DNA of 64,000 nt from Phycicoccus sp. M110.8 (lineage in GTDB: Bacteria; Actinomycetota; Actinomycetes; Actinomycetales; Dermatophilaceae). The notes under the pieces are model-generated. The model was not told the DNA's origin. It ran no database searches and was given only the letters and a program-made list of their open reading frames with translations. The stretch lies in contig NZ_JAWDIC010000001.1 in the NCBI RefSeq assembly GCF_032464895.1, positions 1,054,001 to 1,118,000 of the forward strand, read 5' to 3'. The position numbers and the translations under genes are program-made. The number at the start of each line of letters is the position of its first letter. The first letter of the stretch is position 1. Of this stretch, positions 1 through 9,030 are shown one piece after another.

Positions 1-1053
1 GCCGGCGTGGCCGAGCGGCATACCCACTGCGGCCATGGCACCGGCACGGCGCTGGCTCTCCGTCGCGGCCTCGAGCACGGACAGCACGCGCAGGCCGGCC
101 CACCCGTCGGTGGCGGGGGCGCGGCCCTCGGTGATGGCGGCCGCGAACTCGGCCGCCATGAGCCCCAGGGCCTCCCGCTCGGGGAGCGCCGGTGCGTGCA
201 TGTCGCCCAGCCGGTAGTTGACGTTCACGAGCCGCTTCTCCGCGGTGTCCGCACCGTCGGAGGTCAGGTCGAGGTCGACGCCGCGGTCGTAGACGGACAG
301 CCGCTGCTGCGGGTTGAGGTCGTCCCAGACCACGGTCCGGCGGCTGCCGCCGATGACCATGTGCCGGATCTTGGTGGGGCTGAGCCAGTTGACGTGCACG
401 TTGGCGATGGCACCGCCGGGCAGCGGCATCGTCAGGTAGCCCAGGCAGGAGTGGCCGTTGCCGATCGGGTCGGCTCCACGGGCGGAGACCTCCAGCGGCG
501 ACAGGCCCCCGGGGAGGACGAAGTCGAGGATGGACAGGTCGTGCGGGGCGAGGTCCCAGAAGACGTCGACGTCGGACCGCACGAGCCCGAGGTTGATCCG
601 CACCGAGTCGACGAACAGGATGTCGCCGAGCTCGCCGCCCTGCACGAGCGCCCGCAGGTGCTGCACGGCGGGCGTGTAGCAGTAGGTGTGGTCGCACATG
701 AGGACCAGGCCGAGCTCCTCCGCACGCGCGACCATCCGCTCGGCGTCGGCCCGGCTGGAGGCGATCGGCTTCTCGACCAGGACGTGCTTGCCGGCCTCGA
801 GCGCGGCGAGCGCGATCGCGCAGTGCGTGTCCGCCGGTGTGGCCACGGCCACGGCGTCGACGTCGTCACGGGCGAGCAGCGCCTCGAGCGAGGTCTCGAT
901 GTCGACCGTGCTGCGGGGACCGAGGACGGCCGCCGCACGCTGGGCGTCGAGGTCGCAGAGCGCGACGACCTCCCAGTCCGGGCTGGACCCGAAGTTCCGA
1001 ACCAGGTTCGGACCCCAGTACCCCGCCCCCACCACGGCCACGCGCAAGCTCAT
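1..1053 (-). CDS. Gfo/Idh/MocA family oxidoreductase (3' end cut by window edge)
   Basis: NAD(P)-dependent sugar dehydrogenase-like protein, probably acting on a nucleotide sugar for surface polysaccharide. The N-terminus has a Rossmann dinucleotide site with glycines at residues 9, 11 and 14 (VVGAGYWGPN), and the family EKP motif lies at residues 94-96 (VEKP). The frame stays open to base 1, giving 351 visible codons without a stop, so the C-terminus lies outside. ATG start at 1053. It lies 145 bp downstream of a sugar transferase on the same strand, which supports a polysaccharide role. The exact substrate cannot be told from the sequence. Confidence 0.88.
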   Translation of the reverse strand, partial: MSLRVAVVGAGYWGPNLVRNFGSSPDWEVVALCDLDAQRAAAVLGPRSTVDIETSLEALLARDDVDAVAVATPADTHCAIALAALEAGKHVLVEKPIASSRADAERMVARAEELGLVLMCDHTYCYTPAVQHLRALVQGGELGDILFVDSVRINLGLVRSDVDVFWDLAPHDLSILDFVLPGGLSPLEVSARGADPIGNGHSCLGYLTMPLPGGAIANVHVNWLSPTKIRHMVIGGSRRTVVWDDLNPQQRLSVYDRGVDLDLTSDGADTAEKRLVNVNYRLGDMHAPALPEREALGLMAAEFAAAITEGRAPATDGWAGLRVLSVLEAATESQRRAGAMAAVGMPLGHAG

Positions 1054-1198
1054 CGGACATCCCCTCTCGACGGGGCCCGTACGGCCCCTCTGACGGGAAT
1101 CGTCGCCGTCACCGCGACACGGCGCCTCGGCTCTTTGCGGTAGGGCAGGGGTGCACCATCTGCACGGTGCGGACCGGCCGCCGACGACGGCCCGGCCA

Positions 1199-2779
1199 TC
1201 AGTAGGCCCCAGTGCCGCGCAGGACGGCCCGAGCCGTGCGGAACAGGATCTGCAGGTCCAGCACCATCGACCAGTTGTCGACGTACCAGAGGTCGAGGCG
1301 CAGGCTCTCGTCCCACGACAGGTTGCTGCGGCCGCTGACCTGCCACAGCCCGGTGAGGCCGGGACGCACGCGCAGCCGGCGCACCGCGTCGGGCTCGTAG
1401 GCGTCGACCTCGCGCTGGAGGGCCGGCCGGGGACCCACGAGCGACATCTGGCCGGCGAGCACGTTGAGCAGCTGCGGGAGCTCGTCCAGGGAGTACCGGC
1501 GCAGGAGCCTGCCCACGCGGGTGACCCGCGGGTCGTCCTTCATCTTGAACATGACGTCGTTGCCGGCGTCACGCTGGAGGGCGGCCAGCCGCTCCTCCGC
1601 GTCCACGCACATGGTGCGGAACTTGAGCATGGAGAAGGTCTCGCCGCGGGCCCCGACCCTGTTCTGCCGGAACAGGATCGGACCCGGCGAGTCCAGGCGG
1701 ATCGCCAGGGCGATGGTGAGGCCGACGGGCAGCGCGGCCAGCAGCAGCAGCGCGGTGAGCAGCCGCTCCATGGCCACCTTGAGGACCCGACGCGCACCCG
1801 ACATGACGGGCCGCTCGACGTGCAGCAACGGCATACCCGCCGTGGGCCGAATGGACAGCCGCGGGCCGGCGACGCCGAGCAGGCCCGCGGAGACCACGAG
1901 GTCCACCTCCCGCTCCTCGAGAGACCACGCCAGCCGACGCAGCTCGGGACCGTGCAGGTCCGGGTCGCTGGACACCGCGACGACCTCGGCGTCGAAGAGG
2001 TCGACCGCCGACATGGCCTCCTCGGGGTACCCGAACACGGGCACGCCGTTGACCTCGGACGGCACGTCGCCGGAGAGGTCGAGCCCGGAGACGCATGCCG
2101 CCACGACGTGCAGGCCCTGCTCGGGGGCGCGCTGGATCTCGGCGATCATCGGCGCCACCGAACGCGCGTTGCCGATGATGACGGTCGCCTGCGTGTCGGT
2201 GCCCGAGCGGCGACGCCGGCCGAGGTCGCCGCGCAGCACGCGGCGCGCGGTCAGGCCCAGGACGACGAGCATCGGTGCGGCGACCAGCGGGATGGCGCGG
2301 GGCACGTCGAGCTTCAGCCCGTAGGAGACCAGGCCTGCTGCGGCCACGAGGTAGCAGGCCGTGCGCACGACGGCGCGGTACTCCTCCGGCGCGGTGCCGA
2401 CGTAGCGCCCCTCGTACCCGTGGCCCAGCGCGAGCGCCCCGACCCACAGGACGGGCATGACGACCGCGGCGACGGCGGTGCGCGTCAGCGACCACCCCGG
2501 GAAGGCGAGCAGGCCCGTCACGACACCCGTGAGGACCGACACCACCAGGTCGCCAGCCACGGCGCGGCGCCGGTACGCGTCGACCCACGTGGCGCGGCGC
2601 CTGGTCACCGTCCGTGCGCCCTCCCCCACCCGTGCCGGCGACGTGAGCCCGGCGAGGATGCTGCGGCGCCGCGTGCGCTCGGCCGCCTCGCGCGAGTGCG
2701 AGCGAGCCCGGTGCGTCCCGACGTAGGCCTGTCCGGAGAGCCGTCCCTCTGCTCGGCCGGTCCCTGCGATCTCTGCCAT
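1199..2779 (-). CDS. Polyprenyl glycosylphosphotransferase (exopolysaccharide initiating sugar transferase)
   Basis: Membrane enzyme expected to transfer a hexose-1-phosphate from a nucleotide sugar to undecaprenyl phosphate, the first step of a surface polysaccharide. The N-terminal half carries several hydrophobic segments and a CoA-binding-like domain. The C-terminal half is the bacterial sugar transferase domain, with LFRQNRVG, FSMLKFRTM, DELPQLLNVL, MSLVGPRP and RPGLTGLWQVSGRS, the standard motifs of this family. I chose the ATG at 2779 because GGGGGAG lies about 6 nt upstream; an in-frame GTG at 2794 would add five residues. About 526 aa, normal for the family. Likely cotranscribed with the downstream Gfo/Idh gene. 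Confidence 0.93.
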   Translation of the reverse strand: MAEIAGTGRAEGRLSGQAYVGTHRARSHSREAAERTRRRSILAGLTSPARVGEGARTVTRRRATWVDAYRRRAVAGDLVVSVLTGVVTGLLAFPGWSLTRTAVAAVVMPVLWVGALALGHGYEGRYVGTAPEEYRAVVRTACYLVAAAGLVSYGLKLDVPRAIPLVAAPMLVVLGLTARRVLRGDLGRRRRSGTDTQATVIIGNARSVAPMIAEIQRAPEQGLHVVAACVSGLDLSGDVPSEVNGVPVFGYPEEAMSAVDLFDAEVVAVSSDPDLHGPELRRLAWSLEEREVDLVVSAGLLGVAGPRLSIRPTAGMPLLHVERPVMSGARRVLKVAMERLLTALLLLAALPVGLTIALAIRLDSPGPILFRQNRVGARGETFSMLKFRTMCVDAEERLAALQRDAGNDVMFKMKDDPRVTRVGRLLRRYSLDELPQLLNVLAGQMSLVGPRPALQREVDAYEPDAVRRLRVRPGLTGLWQVSGRSNLSWDESLRLDLWYVDNWSMVLDLQILFRTARAVLRGTGAY

Positions 2780-3155
2780 CTCCTGCTCCCCCACGACACT
2801 GAAGTGCGTCGCACGCTAGACCCGGCACGACCTGCCGGACACCCCTCGACGACGGTCATTCGTCGTGTGGAAAAGGTTATGCAGCAATGGAATTCGGGAA
2901 CTACTCCGCGGACCCGATGGCAGGGTGGACCTCTCGACTACACCACTCGGCGGACCCGTCTCAGCCGTGTGGTGGAGACGCGGGACGACGGGACGACGCA
3001 ACCGGGGAGCAGCGTCCGCAAACGCAGGGATCGGCCCCTCGACGGCTCCGGTGGTTCGCGCGGCGCCGCTCGGTGACCACGTCCGAAAAATGGTCACTGA
3101 CTAGTCACTGACCATCCGCGGACGCCGAAATCGGCACACTCGGCGCCGACCGGGA
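2780..3155. other. Intergenic region with promoter-type lower-GC stretch
   Basis: No credible gene. Bases around 2860-2900 are clearly less GC-rich than the surroundings and probably hold the promoter of the minus-strand sugar transferase. A 24-bp near-palindrome lies at 3091-3114 and a tandem repeat follows from 3156. Confidence 0.5.
3091..3114. promoter_or_regulatory. 24-bp near-perfect palindrome, candidate operator
   Basis: Outer arms TGGTCA and TGACCA flank an inner GACTAGTC core; only one symmetric position pair (3097/3108) breaks the dyad. The same stretch can also be read as two direct copies of GTCACTGAC. It sits about 310 bp upstream of the sugar transferase start. The binding protein is unknown. 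Confidence 0.4.
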
Positions 3156-3265
3156 CGGCTCCGGCGGGACGGCGCCGACCGGCTCCGGCGGGACCGCGCC
3201 GACAGCCTCCGGCGGGACCGCGCCGACGGCCTCGGGCGGGACCCGGCTGACCGCCTCAGGCGGGG
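3156..3265. repeat. 24-bp tandem repeat at the 3' end of pth
   Basis: Four 24-bp units start at 3156, 3180, 3204 and 3228, with a partial fifth at 3252-3265 that contains the pth stop codon. The shared core is CTCCGGCGGGAC. The units diverge progressively toward the gene. Confidence 0.8.
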
Positions 3266-3855
3266 CTGTGGAACTTCTGCTGGGCGACCACGAGGCCCTG
3301 CGTCACGAGCAGCTCGACGGCGTCGGCGGCGTCGCCGACGAGGAAGGGCAGCTCCTTGCGCTCCGTCGGCGAGAAGTCGCGCAGCACGAAGTCGGCCGGG
3401 TCCATCCGGCCGGGCGGCCGGCCGATGCCGACGCGCACCCGCAGGTAGTCCTTGGTGCCGAGCGCGGAGGAGATCGAGCGCAGCCCGTTGTGGCCGCCCT
3501 CGCCGCCACCCTGCTTGAGCCGGACGTCGCCGGCCGGGATGTCGAGCTCGTCGTGCACGACGACGAGGTGGTCCGGCTCGACCGAGAAGAACTTCATGAG
3601 CGCCTTCACCGGGCCGCCGGACTCGTTCATGTACGACGACGGCACCGCGACGACCGCCCGCGGCCCCGGGGCCCCGCCCGCCAGCGTCCCGACGCGGACG
3701 GTCGTCGCCGACGCGCGGGCCTTGTGGCTCGTGAGCCGGGACGACCCGCGCGAGGCCAGCTCGTCGACCACCATCGCGCCGACGTTGTGCCGGTTGCCGG
3801 CATACCGCGGCCCGGGGTTCCCGAGGCCCACCACCAGCCACACGTCGTCACTCAC
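3256..3855 (-). CDS. pth: Peptidyl-tRNA hydrolase
   Basis: Cytosolic esterase that releases peptides from peptidyl-tRNA dropped by ribosomes. 199 aa, the usual length. The N-terminal [19 protein letters not shown] contains the conserved Asn and the catalytic His (RHNVG). Further family blocks are [20 protein letters not shown] and [13 protein letters not shown], followed by the RVGIGRPPG motif. GTG start at 3855; there is no strong ribosome binding site. It lies downstream of rplY on the same strand, the conserved actinobacterial pair, but a strong hairpin and a palindromic element separate them here. Confidence 0.97.
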   Translation of the reverse strand: MSDDVWLVVGLGNPGPRYAGNRHNVGAMVVDELASRGSSRLTSHKARASATTVRVGTLAGGAPGPRAVVAVPSSYMNESGGPVKALMKFFSVEPDHLVVVHDELDIPAGDVRLKQGGGEGGHNGLRSISSALGTKDYLRVRVGIGRPPGRMDPADFVLRDFSPTERKELPFLVGDAADAVELLVTQGLVVAQQKFHSPA

Positions 3856-3914
3856 GGGCCGCAAGTATGCCTGATGCCGCCGCGCGCGCTGTCGTCGCCC
3901 ACGTTGCCGTCGCA

Positions 3915-3980
3915 ACACGGCAGTTGCTGACACGAAACGATGAGAAGGAAGCCCCGTTTCACGCCAGCAACTGCCGTTTC
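3915..3980. repeat. REP-like palindromic element between pth and rplY
   Basis: Perfect 13-bp arms ACGGCAGTTGCTG (3917-3929) and its complement (3965-3977), with a second inner arm pair GAAACG (3934-3939) and CGTTTC (3955-3960). The element amounts to two inverted copies of a motif of about 24 nt. It could fold as a long hairpin in RNA or DNA. Confidence 0.65.
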
Positions 3981-3992
3981 GCTCCAGACGGC

Positions 3993-4028
3993 GGAAGGCC
4001 GGGCCCCCTCGTGGGGACCCGGCCTTCC
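3993..4028 (-). terminator. Hairpin terminator after rplY
   Basis: Perfect 11-bp stem GGAAGGCCGGG / CCCGGCCTTCC with a 14-nt loop, 22 nt downstream of the rplY stop. There is no U-tract, as is common in high-GC actinobacteria. Confidence 0.6.
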
Positions 4029-4049
4029 GGTGGTGCCTGCGGTGGGACG

Positions 4050-4739
4050 TCAGCCCTCGGTGGACTCGCCCTCGGCCTCGGCGGCGCCCTCGGCAGCCTC
4101 GCCCTCGCCCTCGGCGGCCTCGGCAGCCTCGCCGGCCTCCTCGTGCTCGATGCCGGCCTCGGCCTCGGCCTCGGCGAGCTCGGCCTCGAGGGCCTCGGCG
4201 GAGACCTGCTGGGTGACGTTGACGACCAGGGTGTCGCCGTCGACCGCCAGGGCGGCGCCCTCGGGGAGGGAGACCTCGGAGGCCTTGACCTGGGTGCCGG
4301 CCTCGAGGCCCTCGACCGAGACGACGACGTTCTCGGGGATGTGGGTCGCCTCGACCTCGAGCTGCAGGGTCTGCGCGTCGACCGTGACGACGGTCTCCGG
4401 GGCGGCCTCGCCCTCGACGTGGACGGGCACGTCGACGACGACCTTCTCGCCACGGCGGACGATGACGAGGTCGACGTGCTCGATGACCGGCTTGATGGCG
4501 TCGCGCTGGACGTCCTTGGCCAGGGCCAGCTGCTCCTCGCCGTCGATGACGATCGTGAGGACGGCGTTGGCGACCTTGAGGGCCAGCATGGTGTCGTGGC
4601 CCGGCAGGGTGATGTGCAGCGGCTCGGCGCCGTGGCCGTACATGACCGCGGGGATCTTGTGGTCGCGGCGGATCTTGCGGGCGGCGCCCTTGCCGAACTG
4701 CGTGCGCTTCTCGGCGACGAGCTTGGTGATCTGGGACAC
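4050..4739 (-). CDS. rplY: 50S ribosomal protein L25/general stress protein Ctc
   Basis: Binds 5S rRNA in the large subunit. The start region ([24 protein letters not shown], split here as [11 protein letters not shown] and [11 protein letters not shown]) is the conserved 5S-binding N-terminus, followed by IPAVMYGHG. 229 aa, so it is the long CTC type with a second beta domain (about residues 95-185) and an acidic Ala/Glu-rich tail. GTG start at 4739 with AGGAG 6-7 nt upstream. The tail is low-complexity and fits the extension seen in actinobacterial L25 proteins. Confidence 0.96.
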   Translation of the reverse strand: MSQITKLVAEKRTQFGKGAARKIRRDHKIPAVMYGHGAEPLHITLPGHDTMLALKVANAVLTIVIDGEEQLALAKDVQRDAIKPVIEHVDLVIVRRGEKVVVDVPVHVEGEAAPETVVTVDAQTLQLEVEATHIPENVVVSVEGLEAGTQVKASEVSLPEGAALAVDGDTLVVNVTQQVSAEALEAELAEAEAEAGIEHEEAGEAAEAAEGEGEAAEGAAEAEGESTEG

Positions 4740-4886
4740 GGGAACTCCTGGTACGTCGGGGAACTCGGGGCGGTGGGCCTCGACGCGGGGCGCAGCACGG
4801 AGGCTCCACCGCGTCGATCACGGACGGGCCGGCGGGCCATCGTGGACCGGCCGTGCTGTGTCCCTCGCCGAGGCAACCCGGAGAGT

Positions 4887-5867
4887 CTAGGCGACGCCCG
4901 TGGGGAGAGGGAAATCCGCCTCCGTGTCCGCGGCTGCGGCCGCGAGCCGCTGCGCGCGGCGCACCTCGCCGGCCCGCACCGCCACCACCCCGAGCAGGAT
5001 GAGCACGCCGCCGCCGAGCTGCATGGCGCCCGGGAGCTCGGCCAGCAGCACCCAGGCGAACAGCACCGCGAAGAGGACCTCCGTCAGCCCCACGAAGGAC
5101 GCGACCGTGGACCCCAGGCTGCGGGCGGCGACGATGCCGAGCAGGTATGCCGCGGCCGCCGCCACGAGCGCCAGCTCGCCGATGGCGACCCACCAGGGGA
5201 GCTCGTCGCCGCGCAGTGCCACGTCGGAGGCGACGAACCGCATCGGCAGCACGCCGACCAGCCCGAGCACGCCGAGCACGACCGCGCCCGCGACCATCCC
5301 CAGGCCCGCGAGCGCGACCGGCGGCAGGCCGGAGTCGTGGGCCGCGAGCACGAAGTAGGTCGCCAGCCCGGTGGCGGCGAGCAGGCCCCAGACGACGCCC
5401 ACGAGGTCGGGGCTGCTCTGCCCCGACAGGTCGAGCACGAGAGCCAGGCCCAGCACGGCCAGCACGACGCCCGCGCCGGTCAGCGCCCCGGGGGCGCGGC
5501 GGGTCCGGAGCCACACCCACAGGACGACGAGGACGACGCCGAGGTACTCGAGCAGGAGCGCGACCCCGACGTCGAGCCGCTGGACGGCGTAGAAGTACGT
5601 GACCTGGCAGCCGGCCACGGCCACCGCGCCGTAGGCGAGGACCGCCCCGGCGTTGCGGCGCAGCAGGTGCCAGCGGCCACGCATGGCGAGCGCCGTGGGG
5701 ACGGCCAGCGCCAGGGCGGCACCGGCCACGCGAAGCAGGACGACGGCCCCGGAGCTCCAGCCCTCGACGAGCAGCGACTTGGCGAACGGGCCGCTCGTGC
5801 CGAAGGTCGCGGCCGAGGCGAGGGCGAACCACAGCCCCACGCCGGTGCCGGGTGCGCGCTGGCTCAT
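4887..5867 (-). CDS. EamA/DMT-family transporter
   Basis: Inner-membrane exporter-like protein of the drug/metabolite transporter superfamily. About ten hydrophobic segments form two EamA repeats (roughly residues 10-140 and 155-300), with the typical [14 protein letters not shown] opening and the [18 protein letters not shown] block near the end. I chose the ATG at 5867, which has AGGAG 8 nt upstream; a TTG eight codons earlier is less likely. It is divergent from a CGNR zinc-finger gene across 72 bp, so the two probably share regulation. Substrate unknown. Confidence 0.9.
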   Translation of the reverse strand: MSQRAPGTGVGLWFALASAATFGTSGPFAKSLLVEGWSSGAVVLLRVAGAALALAVPTALAMRGRWHLLRRNAGAVLAYGAVAVAGCQVTYFYAVQRLDVGVALLLEYLGVVLVVLWVWLRTRRAPGALTGAGVVLAVLGLALVLDLSGQSSPDLVGVVWGLLAATGLATYFVLAAHDSGLPPVALAGLGMVAGAVVLGVLGLVGVLPMRFVASDVALRGDELPWWVAIGELALVAAAAAYLLGIVAARSLGSTVASFVGLTEVLFAVLFAWVLLAELPGAMQLGGGVLILLGVVAVRAGEVRRAQRLAAAAADTEADFPLPTGVA

Positions 5868-5939
5868 CGGTTCACTCCTGTCAGGGGTCAAGGCGTCGTA
5901 TGCTCATGACGCTAGCGAGCCCGCTCGTCAGGAGTCAAG

Positions 5940-6491
5940 ATGCTTTTCGCCCATGACACCGAGGTCGCCCTGCGCGGGGCGGCAGCGCTGGTCAACACGG
6001 CTGCCACCCTCCCGACCGACCACGACGACCTGACCACGGTGGACGACCTCGACGCCTTCGTCCGGGAGTGGGGCTGGACGGGTTCGCGCACGGGCGACCG
6101 GGGCGAGCTCGACGCGGTGCGGGCCCTGCGGCCGCGGCTGCGGGCCCTGTGGACCGTGGACACCGACGAGGCCGTGACCATCGTCAACCAGCTCCTCGCC
6201 GAGGCCGCGGCCCTGCCCCAGCTCGTGCGCCACGACGAGTGGTCCTGGCACCTGCACGCGACCCCGCCCGAGGCCCCGCTGGCGACCCGCATGGCGGTCG
6301 AGGCCGCGATGGCGATGGTCGACGTCATCCGCGCGGACGAGCTCGACCGGCTCCGGGTCTGCGCGGCCGACGACTGCGAGGACGTGGTCGTCGACCTCAG
6401 CCGCAACCGCTCCAAGCGCTACTGCGACGGGACCTGCGGCAACCGCGCCAACGTCGCGGCATACCGGGCCCGCCGCGCGGGCACCGCCTGA
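5940..6491 (+). CDS. CGNR zinc-finger / ABATE-domain putative regulator
   Basis: About 183 aa. The N-terminal two thirds match the ABATE (putative stress-induced transcription regulator) layout, and the C-terminus is a CGNR zinc finger. The visible metal ligands are CAADDC, then CDGTC, ending in CGNRANVAAYRARR, a basic likely DNA-contacting helix. It stands head-to-head with the EamA exporter, which suggests control of that gene, although no target is proven. ATG start, with AGGAG about 8 nt upstream. Confidence 0.88.
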   Translation: MLFAHDTEVALRGAAALVNTAATLPTDHDDLTTVDDLDAFVREWGWTGSRTGDRGELDAVRALRPRLRALWTVDTDEAVTIVNQLLAEAAALPQLVRHDEWSWHLHATPPEAPLATRMAVEAAMAMVDVIRADELDRLRVCAADDCEDVVVDLSRNRSKRYCDGTCGNRANVAAYRARRAGTA

Positions 6492-6510
6492 GCCGAGCTC
6501 GGGTCCGGCG

Positions 6511-6539
6511 AGCGCGGCTCAGGCCAGCGCGGCTCAGGC
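6511..6539. repeat. 15-bp direct repeat over the prs stop codon
   Basis: AGCGCGGCTCAGGC occurs at 6511-6524 and again at 6526-6539. The second copy contains the prs stop codon (6534-6536, minus strand), so the repeat duplicates the stop context. Confidence 0.75.
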
Positions 6540-7514
6540 GCGGCCGTCGAAGAGGCTCGTCACCGAGCCGTCCTCGAAGACCTCCTGGATGGCCCGGCTG
6601 ATGAGCGGCGCGATCGACAGCGTCGTGAGCTTGTCGAACTCGTGCTCCGGCGGGATGGGCAGCGTGTTGGTCACGATGACCTCGCGCGCCTGGCAGGCCT
6701 TGAGCCGGTCGACCGCGGGCCCGGACAGGATGGCGTGGGTCGCCGCGATGACGACACCCGCCGCCCCGTCCGCCATGAGCGCGTCGGCCGCCTTGGTGAT
6801 CGTGCCCGCCGTGTCGATCATGTCGTCGACGAGCACGCAGACGCGGCCCTCGACCTCACCGACGACCCGGTTGGCGACGGTCTCGTTCGGCCGGTCGATG
6901 TCGCGGGTCTTGTGGATGAAGGCCAGCGGCGCGCCGCCGAGCCGCTCCGACCACTGCTCGGCGACCTTGATGCGGCCGGCGTCGGGCGAGACGACGGCGA
7001 GCTGCTCGTGGCCGTACTTCTCGCGCACGTACTCGGACAGGATCGGCAGCGCCATGAGGTGGTCGACCGGGCCGTCGAAGAAGCCCTGGATCTGCGCGGT
7101 GTGCAGGTCGACCGCCATGAGCCGGTTGGCCCCCGCGGTCTTGAACAGGTCGGCGACCAGCCGGGCCGAGATCGGCTCACGACCGCGGTGCTTCTTGTCC
7201 TGGCGCGCGTAGCCGTAGAACGGCAGCACCACGGTGATCCGCTTGGCCGACGCGCGCTTCAGCGCGTCGATCATGATGAGCTGCTCCATGATCGCGTCGT
7301 TGATCGGGGTGGTGTGGCTCTGGATCACGAACGCGTCGGAGCCTCGCACCGACTCCTCGTAGCGGACGTACGTCTCGCCGTTGGCGAAGTCGTACGCGCT
7401 CGTCGGCACCAGCTCGGTGTCGAGGAGCTTGGCGACCTCCTGCGCCAGCTCGGGGTGCGCGCGGCCCGAGAAGACCATGAGGTTCTTCTCGGTGGTCCTC
7501 AGGATGCCGGTCAC
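6534..7514 (-). CDS. prs: Ribose-phosphate pyrophosphokinase
   Basis: Makes PRPP from ribose-5-phosphate and ATP for nucleotide, His and Trp synthesis in the cytosol. 326 aa. Conserved blocks are FSGRAHPELA, YGYARQDKKHRGREPISA (catalytic His/Lys region), DLHTAQIQGFF, VSPDAGRIKVAE and the PRPP-binding loop VLVDDMIDTAGT. GTG start at 7514 overlaps the glmU stop by 4 bp (GTGA), so translation is probably coupled. The glmU-prs pair is conserved in actinobacteria. Confidence 0.97.
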   Translation of the reverse strand: MTGILRTTEKNLMVFSGRAHPELAQEVAKLLDTELVPTSAYDFANGETYVRYEESVRGSDAFVIQSHTTPINDAIMEQLIMIDALKRASAKRITVVLPFYGYARQDKKHRGREPISARLVADLFKTAGANRLMAVDLHTAQIQGFFDGPVDHLMALPILSEYVREKYGHEQLAVVSPDAGRIKVAEQWSERLGGAPLAFIHKTRDIDRPNETVANRVVGEVEGRVCVLVDDMIDTAGTITKAADALMADGAAGVVIAATHAILSGPAVDRLKACQAREVIVTNTLPIPPEHEFDKLTTLSIAPLISRAIQEVFEDGSVTSLFDGRA

Positions 7515-8983
7515 GCCTGGTCCTGCCCTTCGCTGCTGGAGTCGGTATGCCGGGTGGCCGCCTCGGCCGCCTCCGCCGTCCGGGTGCCCGCGCGGGACCG
7601 CGCGACCCAGCCGTCGATGTTGCGCTGGCGACCTCGGGCGACGGCGATCTGGCCGGGGTCGACGTCGCCGGTGAGGGCGGAGCCGGCTCCGACGTAGGCG
7701 CCGTCGGCGACGTTCACGGGGGCGATGAGCACGGTGTCGGAGCCGACGAACGAGTGCTTGCCGATCGTGGTGTGGTGCTTGGCGACCCCGTCGTAGTTGG
7801 CGAAGATCGTGCCGGCTCCGATGTTGGCGCCCTCGCCGATCGTGGCGTCGCCGGCATACGTCAGGTGCGGCACCTTGGCGCCCTCGCCGATCTTGGCGTT
7901 CTTCGTCTCGACGAACCCTCCGATCTTGCCGCCCGCGCCGAGCTCGGTGCCCGGGCGCAGGTAGGAGAACGGGCCGACGGTGGCGCGCGGGCCGATCACG
8001 GCCAGGTGCGCCTCGGTGCGCTTGACCTCGGCGCCGTCGCCGACCTCGGTGTCGCGCAGCGTCGTGTCGGGGCCGATGGTCGCGTCGGCGCCGACGACGG
8101 TGGCCCCGAGCAGCTGGGTGTTCGGCAGGAGGGTGGTGTCGCGGCCGATGGCGACGTCGGCGTCGATCCACGTGGTCGCGGGGTCGACGATCGTGACGCC
8201 CTCGCGCATCCACTTCTCGGTGAGCCGGCGGTTGAGCTCACGGCCGAGGCGGGCGAGCTGCACGCGGTCGTTGACCCCCTCGGTCTGCCAGAGGTCGTCG
8301 ACCACGTGGGCGCTGACCCGGCCGCCGTCCTCGCGCGCGAGGCCCAGCACGTCGGTGAGGTACTTCTCGCCCTGGGCGTTGTCGGTGCCGACCGAGGCCA
8401 GGTGGGTGCGCAGGACGGCCGCGTCGAAGGCGTAGATGCCCGAGTTGATCTCGGTGATCGCGCGCTGCTCGTCGGTGGCGTCCTTCTGCTCGACGATGCC
8501 GACGACCGAGCCGTCCTCGCCGCGCAGGATCCGGCCGTAGCCGGTGGGGTCCGCGAGGTGCGCGGTGATGACGGTGACGGCGCTGCCCGACTGCTCGTGC
8601 TCGGCGACGAGCGTGTGGAGCGTCTCGCCGGCCAGCAGCGGCACGTCTCCGTAGGTGACCAGCACGGTGCCGTCGAGCTCGGGGAGGACCTCCAGCGCGC
8701 ACTCGGTCGCACGCCCGGTGCCCTTGACTTCGTCCTGGTCGGCGATGACGGCCTTCGGGTCGACCTCGGCCACGTGGGCGGCGACGAGGTCGCGCTCGTG
8801 GCGCACGACCACGGCCAGGTGCTGCGGCTGCACCGCGCGCGCCGCTGCGATCGCGTGACCGAGCAGGGACCGGCCGCCGATGCGGTGCAGGACCTTGGGG
8901 GTGGCGGACTTCATCCGGGTGCCCTCACCAGCGGCGAGGACGATGACGGCGGCGAGGCGGGAACCGCCTGCAGGGGTGCTCAC
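7511..8983 (-). CDS. glmU: Bifunctional UDP-GlcNAc pyrophosphorylase/GlcN-1-P acetyltransferase
   Basis: Catalyses the last two steps to UDP-GlcNAc, the precursor of peptidoglycan. 490 aa. The N-terminal uridyltransferase domain has LAAGEGTRMKS and the TYGDVPLL metal-binding block. The C-terminal left-handed beta-helix has hexapeptide repeats, with YLRPGTELG, GFVETKNAKIGEG, HLTYAGDATIGEGANIGAG and NYDGVAKHHTTIG as expected for acetyltransfer. GTG start at 8983 with GGAG about 10 nt upstream. The Ser/Thr/Glu-rich tail after the helix is typical of actinobacterial GlmU. Confidence 0.97.
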   Translation of the reverse strand: MSTPAGGSRLAAVIVLAAGEGTRMKSATPKVLHRIGGRSLLGHAIAAARAVQPQHLAVVVRHERDLVAAHVAEVDPKAVIADQDEVKGTGRATECALEVLPELDGTVLVTYGDVPLLAGETLHTLVAEHEQSGSAVTVITAHLADPTGYGRILRGEDGSVVGIVEQKDATDEQRAITEINSGIYAFDAAVLRTHLASVGTDNAQGEKYLTDVLGLAREDGGRVSAHVVDDLWQTEGVNDRVQLARLGRELNRRLTEKWMREGVTIVDPATTWIDADVAIGRDTTLLPNTQLLGATVVGADATIGPDTTLRDTEVGDGAEVKRTEAHLAVIGPRATVGPFSYLRPGTELGAGGKIGGFVETKNAKIGEGAKVPHLTYAGDATIGEGANIGAGTIFANYDGVAKHHTTIGKHSFVGSDTVLIAPVNVADGAYVGAGSALTGDVDPGQIAVARGRQRNIDGWVARSRAGTRTAEAAEAATRHTDSSSEGQDQA

Positions 8984-9030
8984 GCGCGAACGCTCCAGGT
9001 TTCTGGTCGGGTGCGTCGGTCGCCGTCATG

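Noticed and set aside
3156-3265. Possible CRISPR array
   Set aside because: Units are contiguous with no spacers; no cas genes in the window. The same applies to the arrays at 9580, 13242 and 44041.
3867-5909. 680-codon plus-strand open frame with Leu/Gly-rich repeats
   Set aside because: Antisense to rplY and the EamA gene; the low-complexity start mirrors the Ala/Glu tail of L25.
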